A program made the position numbers and the translations under genes. From positions 13,992 through 77,991 of the forward strand of contig JBBDJH010000014.1 in assembly GCA_040879985.1 (NCBI GenBank): a DNA stretch of 64,000 nucleotides, in the 5' to 3' direction. The notes under the pieces were generated by a model that saw nothing but the letters and a program-made list of their open reading frames with translations, had not been told where the DNA came from and made no database searches. Below, in pieces: positions 59,849-64,000 of the stretch; positions within the stretch are counted from its first letter, which is position 1, and every line of letters begins with the position of its first letter. This DNA is from VRUE01 sp040879985. GTDB taxonomy: Bacteria > Actinomycetota > Thermoleophilia > Solirubrobacterales > 70-9.

Positions 59849-62080
59849 ATGCGGCTGATAGTCACCGAGAAGAACAACAGCGCCAAGAAGATCGCCGACA
59901 TTCTCGGCGGCGGCGAGGCGAAGGCGGACAAAACCTTCAAAGTCCCCTTCTACACCTGGACCGACCGCGACGGCGCCGAGCAGATGACGATCGGGCTGAA
60001 GGGCCACGTGCTCGGCCCGGCCTTCCCCGAGGGCTACTCGAACTGGCAGAAGACCGACCTGCACGACCTGATCGACGCCGAGCTGATCAAGGAGCCGACC
60101 GACAAAAACGTCGTCAAAGCGATCAAAAAGGTCGCCAAAGAGGCCGACGAGCTGGTCATCGCGACCGACTTCGACCGCGAGGGCGAGCTGATCGGGCTCG
60201 AGGCCCTGGAGGAGATGCTCGACGCCAACCCGGACCTCGGCTCGCGCGAGGGGACCGCCGACGGCACGCTGCGGATCAAGCGGGCGCGCTACTCGGCCCT
60301 GACCAAGGAAGAGATCGAGCGCGCCTTCGGCGAGCTCGACGAGCTCTCCTACCCGCTGGCCAACGCCGGCGCCGCCCGCCAGGACATCGACCTGCTCTGG
60401 GGGGCGACGCTGACCCGCGCGGTCTCGCTCGCCAGCCGCCGCTTCGGCTCCAACTTCCTCTCCGTCGGCCGTGTGCAGAGCCCGACCCTGGGCCTGATCG
60501 TCGAGCGCGAGATGGAACGGCGCGCCCACGTCGCCAAACCGTTCTGGGAGCTGTTCGCCAAGTTCGAGCACCCGGACGGGACCTTCGAGACCCACCACAG
60601 CGTCGACAAGTTCTGGGACAAAGCCGAGGCCGACGCCGCCTTCGCCGGCACCGCCGGCCCCGGCACGGTCAAGTCGGTCACGGCGCGCAAGAACACGCGC
60701 CGGCCGCCGACCCCCTACAACACGACCGCCTTCAGCACCGACGCCTCCAGCCGCCTCGGGATCACCCCGGCCAGCGCGATGCGGATCGCCGAGGACCTCT
60801 ACATGGACGGCTTCATCTCCTACCCGCGCACCGACAACACCGTCTACCCGGCCTCACTGCCGCTGCGCGAGCTGGTCTCCTCGCTGGTCCGGGTCAAGGA
60901 GTTCTCCGCCGCCGCCGGCCTGCTCGACGGCGAGCTGAAACCGACCCGCGGCAAAAAAGAGACCACCGACCACCCGCCGATCTACCCGACCCAGGCGATC
61001 CACCCCGGCGCCCTCGAGGGCCCCAAGAAGCGCGTCTACGAACTGGTCGTGCGCCGCTTCCTCGCCACCTTCAGCCCGCCGATGATCACCGAGTCGACCC
61101 GGGCCGACATCGAGGCCGGCTCGGAGACCTACTTCGTGCGCGGCTCGGTCGTCGTCGACCCCGGCTACGCGGCGATCTACACCTACGCCCGCTCGGCCGA
61201 CGAGGAGATCCCCGCCCTGCAGGAGGGCCAGAGCCTCGCCCTCGACGGCGAGCCCTGGATCGTCGACAAGGAGACCCAGCCGCCGGCGCGGATCTCGCAG
61301 GCCAAACTGATCGAGATGATGGAGGAGCGCGGCCTCGGCACCAAAGCGACCCGCGCCGACATCATCCAGAAGCTCTTCGACCGCGGCTACGTCTTCGGCA
61401 ACCCGCCGGTTCCCTCGGAGACCGGAATCGCCCTCTACGAGGCCTTCAAGAACTTCGTCCCGGCGATGGCGACGCCGGAGATGACCGCCCAGCTGGAGGC
61501 GGAGATGGACCGGATAGCCGCCGGCGAGATGACCAAGGGCGCCGTCGTCGGCGAGAGCCGCGACCTCCTGCACAAGACCTGGACCGAGATCGACGGCAGC
61601 CGCGAGGACCTCGCCAAAGTGATCTGGAAGGGGATGGACGAAGACCGCATCCTCGGCCCCTGCAAGGTCTGCGAAGAAGCCGGCCGCAAGAAGGAGGACG
61701 GCTCGCCGCAGATGCTGCGCATCATCCGGGCGAAAAAATCGGGCAAACGGTTCGTCGGCTGCTCCGGCTGGACGCTCGACGACCCCGAGTCCTGCGACCA
61801 GACCTTCCCGCTGCCGCAGCGCGGCGACGTCTTCAAGCTCGAAGACCGCTGCTCGGTCTGCGGCGAGACCCCGCGGCTCAAAGTCGTCCCCTTCCGCGGC
61901 CGCTCCTGGAACCTCTGCCTCAACGACGACTGCGAGTCGATGCAGGAGATGAAGAAACGCCGCGCCGAGCGCGAAGCCGCGAAAGCGGCGAAAAAAGAGA
62001 TGGAAAAGAAGCCGCCGCCGGACAAATCGACCACCGCGACCCGCAAACGCAAACGGGCCAAAGCCGCGACCGCGAAATGA
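59849..62080 (+). CDS. topA: DNA topoisomerase I (type IA, archaeal-like)
   Basis: Relaxes negatively supercoiled DNA, 743 aa. TOPRIM: MRLIVTEKNNSAKKIADILGGG then ATDFDREGELIG (acidic triad). The active-site Tyr325 is in GFISYPRTDN. C-terminal zinc segments include CKVCEEAG, CDQTF, CSVCGETP and CLNDDC, followed by a Lys/Arg-rich tail. The start sequence and the lack of the long bacterial decatenation-loop layout look more like archaeal TopA than E. coli TopA. ATG 59849. Confidence 0.93.
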   Translation: MRLIVTEKNNSAKKIADILGGGEAKADKTFKVPFYTWTDRDGAEQMTIGLKGHVLGPAFPEGYSNWQKTDLHDLIDAELIKEPTDKNVVKAIKKVAKEADELVIATDFDREGELIGLEALEEMLDANPDLGSREGTADGTLRIKRARYSALTKEEIERAFGELDELSYPLANAGAARQDIDLLWGATLTRAVSLASRRFGSNFLSVGRVQSPTLGLIVEREMERRAHVAKPFWELFAKFEHPDGTFETHHSVDKFWDKAEADAAFAGTAGPGTVKSVTARKNTRRPPTPYNTTAFSTDASSRLGITPASAMRIAEDLYMDGFISYPRTDNTVYPASLPLRELVSSLVRVKEFSAAAGLLDGELKPTRGKKETTDHPPIYPTQAIHPGALEGPKKRVYELVVRRFLATFSPPMITESTRADIEAGSETYFVRGSVVVDPGYAAIYTYARSADEEIPALQEGQSLALDGEPWIVDKETQPPARISQAKLIEMMEERGLGTKATRADIIQKLFDRGYVFGNPPVPSETGIALYEAFKNFVPAMATPEMTAQLEAEMDRIAAGEMTKGAVVGESRDLLHKTWTEIDGSREDLAKVIWKGMDEDRILGPCKVCEEAGRKKEDGSPQMLRIIRAKKSGKRFVGCSGWTLDDPESCDQTFPLPQRGDVFKLEDRCSVCGETPRLKVVPFRGRSWNLCLNDDCESMQEMKKRRAEREAAKAAKKEMEKKPPPDKSTTATRKRKRAKAATAK

Positions 62081-62093
62081 GATGACCCACTCG

Positions 62094-62140
62094 TTCCGCT
62101 GTGCTTTATGTCCGCATAGGACACAAAAGGAACAGCGGAA
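62094..62140. repeat. 47-bp palindrome, intergenic copy 3
   Basis: TTCCGCTGT at the left pairs with ACAGCGGAA at the right; the inner arms pair imperfectly (TTT/AAA, TGTCC/GGACA) around GCATAGG. It lies in the 71-bp gap between topA and tmk. The right end AAGGAACAGCGGAA is shared with the nuoG copy. Confidence 0.8.
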
Positions 62141-62151
62141 GGTGGTTTGAC

Positions 62152-62739
62152 GTGTTCGTTTCTCTGGAGGGGGTGGACGGTTCCGGCAAGAGCACGCAGG
62201 CGAAGCTGCTCGCCGCGGCGCTCGGCGAGGGGGCGACGCTGATCCGCGAGCCGGGCGGGACCGGCGCGGCGGAGCGGATCCGCGAGCTGCTCGCCGACCC
62301 CGGCCTGGAGATCGACCCCTTCGCCGAGCTGCTGCTGTTTTCCGCCGCGCGCGCCGACCTGCTGGCGCGCGTCGTGCGGCCGGCGCTGGAGGACGGCGGC
62401 ACGGTTGTCGCCGACCGCTTCGCCGATTCCAGCGTCGCCTACCAGGGCGGCGCCCGCGGGCTCGGCACCAGCTATGTGCTCTCGCTGGTCGACCAGACGA
62501 TCGACGGCCTCTGGCCCGACCTGACCGTCTACCTGCGGATCGATCCCGAGGTCGGCCTGGGGCGGGCCGCGGGCGACGATCGCTTCGAGGCCGAGGGGCT
62601 GGAGCTGCAGCGGGCCGTCGCCGAGGCCTACGACGAGATCGCGACGATCGCCTCGGACCGGGTTGTCGTGGTCGACGCCGAGGGGAGCGTGGAGGAGGTT
62701 CATGCGCGGGTGATGGAGGCGGTGCGTGCTCGTAGCTGA
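62152..62739 (+). CDS. tmk: Thymidylate kinase
   Basis: Phosphorylates dTMP to dTDP, 195 aa. P-loop EGVDGSGKST (6-15), REPGGTGAAERIRELL, the DR(F/Y) motif in VVADRFADSSVAYQGGARG, then the LID. It works downstream of ThyX (22162-23265). GTG 62152 is chosen: the frame upstream runs into the palindrome. Overlaps holB by 14 bp, a common pairing. Confidence 0.95.
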   Translation: MFVSLEGVDGSGKSTQAKLLAAALGEGATLIREPGGTGAAERIRELLADPGLEIDPFAELLLFSAARADLLARVVRPALEDGGTVVADRFADSSVAYQGGARGLGTSYVLSLVDQTIDGLWPDLTVYLRIDPEVGLGRAAGDDRFEAEGLELQRAVAEAYDEIATIASDRVVVVDAEGSVEEVHARVMEAVRARS

Positions 62740-63883
62740 GCATCAGCCCCGGGCCGAGATGGCGTTGGCTGCGGCGCTGAAGGCGGGCCCGTCGCACGCG
62801 TACCTCTTTCGCGGTCCACCCGGTTCCGGGAAGCGGGCGGCGGCGCGGGCTTTTGCGGCGGAGATTCTTGCGGCGGCCGCCGAGGATGGCGAGGATGCGC
62901 GGCGTCGGGCGTTGCTCGATCCTTCGCCGCATCCCGATCTGGTCTGGCTGGCGCCGAAGGGGGCGCAGCACATGGTCGAGGAGGTGCGCGAGCGGGTCAT
63001 CCGGGCGTCGGCCTACAAGCCGTACGAAGGGGGCAAGCGGGTCTTCGTCGTCGAGGCGGCGGAGGCGATGCGCGACGAGAGCCAGAACGCGCTGCTGAAG
63101 ACGCTCGAGGAGCCGCCCGAGTTCGTCCACCTGATCCTGCTCACCGCCGAGCCCGCGGCGCTGCTCGAGACGATCGCCTCGCGCTGCCAGCCGGTCGACT
63201 TCGCGCCGCTGCCGGTCGAGGCGGTGGAAGCGGCGCTGCGGGGGAGCGGGGGGGCGGAGGGGGGCGAGCCCGGGCGGGACGCTCCGGCAGTCGCGGAGGT
63301 TGCCGCCGCCGCCCGCCTCTCCGCCGGCGACGTCGAGCTGGCCCGGCTACTGCTCAGCGAGCCGGGGCGGAAGCTGCGCGGCGAGGCCGAGGGGTTCGCC
63401 GCGGCGGCGCTCGCCGGCGAGGACGCCGGACCCGCCTGGCGGGCGATGCTGAAGAGCGCCGAGGCGGCGGGCGAGGAGGCCGAGGCGGCGGCGCGCGAGG
63501 CGCTCGAGGAGGAGAAGGAGGCCGGCATGAAGCGCTCCGCCCGCGACATCGCCGACGCCGCCAAACGGGCCGGCCGCCGCCGCCGCACCGAGCTGCTCGA
63601 CCTCGGCCTGCGCCTCACCGCCGCCTGGTTCCGTGACCTCGGCGCCGTGGCCGCCGGCGCCGCCGATCTCGCCCACAACCGCGACCGAGTAGATGCGCTC
63701 CGCGCCCAGGCCGGGGCGCACACTGAGTCCCCAGGCGGGGCACAGGGCGTCGCGCCCGGCCTGGACCGCGCCCGGCGCGCCGTCGAGCTGGTCGAGGACA
63801 CCCGCCGCCGCCTCGACCTCAACGTCTCCGAGGAACTCGCCTTGGAGGCCCTCTCCTTCCGCCTCGCCGCCGTCCTCTGCTGA
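62726..63883 (+). CDS. holB: DNA polymerase III delta' subunit (clamp-loader ATPase-like)
   Basis: Clamp-loader subunit, 385 aa. P-loop GPPGSGKR (30-37), ALLDPSPHPDLVWLAPKG, then VFVVEAAEAMRDESQNALLKTLEEPPEFVHLILLTAEPAALLETIASRCQPVDF, the delta'/gamma signature with the SRC motif. The zinc module of full DnaX proteins is absent, as expected for delta'. C-terminal domain is Ala/Arg-rich and helical. GTG 62726 inside tmk. Confidence 0.9.
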   Translation: MLVAEHQPRAEMALAAALKAGPSHAYLFRGPPGSGKRAAARAFAAEILAAAAEDGEDARRRALLDPSPHPDLVWLAPKGAQHMVEEVRERVIRASAYKPYEGGKRVFVVEAAEAMRDESQNALLKTLEEPPEFVHLILLTAEPAALLETIASRCQPVDFAPLPVEAVEAALRGSGGAEGGEPGRDAPAVAEVAAAARLSAGDVELARLLLSEPGRKLRGEAEGFAAAALAGEDAGPAWRAMLKSAEAAGEEAEAAAREALEEEKEAGMKRSARDIADAAKRAGRRRRTELLDLGLRLTAAWFRDLGAVAAGAADLAHNRDRVDALRAQAGAHTESPGGAQGVAPGLDRARRAVELVEDTRRRLDLNVSEELALEALSFRLAAVLC

Positions 63884-63886
63884 TCA

Positions 63887-63906
63887 GCGCCGCCTTTCGG
63901 CGGCGC
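63887..63906 (+). terminator. Hairpin terminator after holB
   Basis: GCGCCGCC (63887-63894), TTTC loop, GGCGGCGC (63899-63906): 8-bp perfect stem 3 bp after the holB stop, followed by a short T-containing stretch (CCTGTTTC). Confidence 0.7.
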
Positions 63907-63917
63907 CCTGTTTCAAC

Positions 63918-63942
63918 AGTGGCAAGGCGGAGCCTTGCCACT
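63918..63942. terminator. Second stem-loop, probable group IIC intron target
   Basis: AGTGGCAAGGC (63918-63928), GGA loop, GCCTTGCCACT (63932-63942): 11-bp perfect stem. Group IIC introns insert directly 3' of such terminator-like hairpins, and an intron-like 5' end begins 6 nt further on. Confidence 0.65.
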
Positions 63943-63948
63943 GAGCAT

Positions 63949-64000
63949 GTACGCCGGGCATGCCAGGACGCTCGGAGGTGAAAGTCCTCTGTGAAGGAGA
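63949..64000 (+). mobile_element. 5' end of a group IIC-like intron (truncated by the window)
   Basis: From 63949: GTACGCCGGGCATG, then GGAGGTGAAAGTCCTC and TGTGAAGGAGA. This order closely follows the 5' end and early domain I of group IIC introns as I recall it for the Oceanobacillus iheyensis intron (GTGTGCCCGGCATG, GGGTGAGAGTCCC, CTGTGAAGGCAGA). The canonical first bases GTGYG are GTACG here. Domains II-VI and a reverse transcriptase gene should follow beyond the window. Confidence 0.75.

Overview
The window is high-GC bacterial DNA with many GTG/TTG starts, ATGA/GTGA gene overlaps and short intergenic gaps. A complete 14-subunit Complex I operon, a coenzyme B12-dependent ribonucleotide reductase, an archaeal-looking topoisomerase IA, acyl-CoA/APH-type lipid genes and a secreted protein with 'K-L/I-A-x-x-S/A-V' decapeptide repeats all point to an actinobacterium, most likely class Thermoleophilia (Solirubrobacterales-like). 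That assignment is inference from gene content. Two runs of exactly 100 N (24884-24983 and 32576-32675) show a scaffolded draft assembly.

Layout. 1-6348: partial citrate synthase, a PfkB kinase, an OafA-type acyltransferase, a quinone oxidoreductase with a perfect operator-like palindrome, and a DEAD-box helicase. 6481-9280: a response regulator, histidine kinase and Orc/AAA ATPase in one overlapping operon. 9374-11943: an APH-like kinase and two secreted proteins. 11944-15422: an accessory island with two back-to-back HTH/nucleotidyltransferase (toxin-antitoxin-like) modules, each with its own 20-bp palindrome, a VapC remnant and a DUF4143 ATPase preceded by three 22-bp iterons. 15433-24743: acyl-CoA dehydrogenase, RibD-like reductase, sulfotransferase, membrane proteins, CBS protein, ThyX, a broken AbrB/PIN module and an AEC permease. 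24762-39708: nuoA-N on the minus strand. 39863-52376: small redox and membrane genes, serS, a LuxR regulator, msrB, thioesterase, MFS, HAD phosphatase, an ABC exporter, DUF4396 and a P450. 52472-63883: nrdJ with a complete LAGLIDADG intein, a hemolysin III-like protein, a frameshifted AbrB/VapC pair, precorrin-2 dehydrogenase, an epimerase, topA, tmk and holB. 63949-64000: the 5' end of what looks like a group IIC intron directly downstream of a terminator-like hairpin.

The most unusual signal is in the non-coding structure. A family of imperfect palindromes, each 47 bp and centred on ATA/TAT, occurs at three intergenic sites and, in frame, inside nuoG, a HAD phosphatase gene and (weaker match) nuoN. 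Arm sequences differ between copies but stay self-complementary. A second class of long (about 100-135 bp) hairpins fills several gene junctions: two share a nearly identical 77-79 nt core inside unrelated perfect or near-perfect outer stems, and another has a half copy elsewhere in the window. These look like undescribed non-autonomous repeat families.
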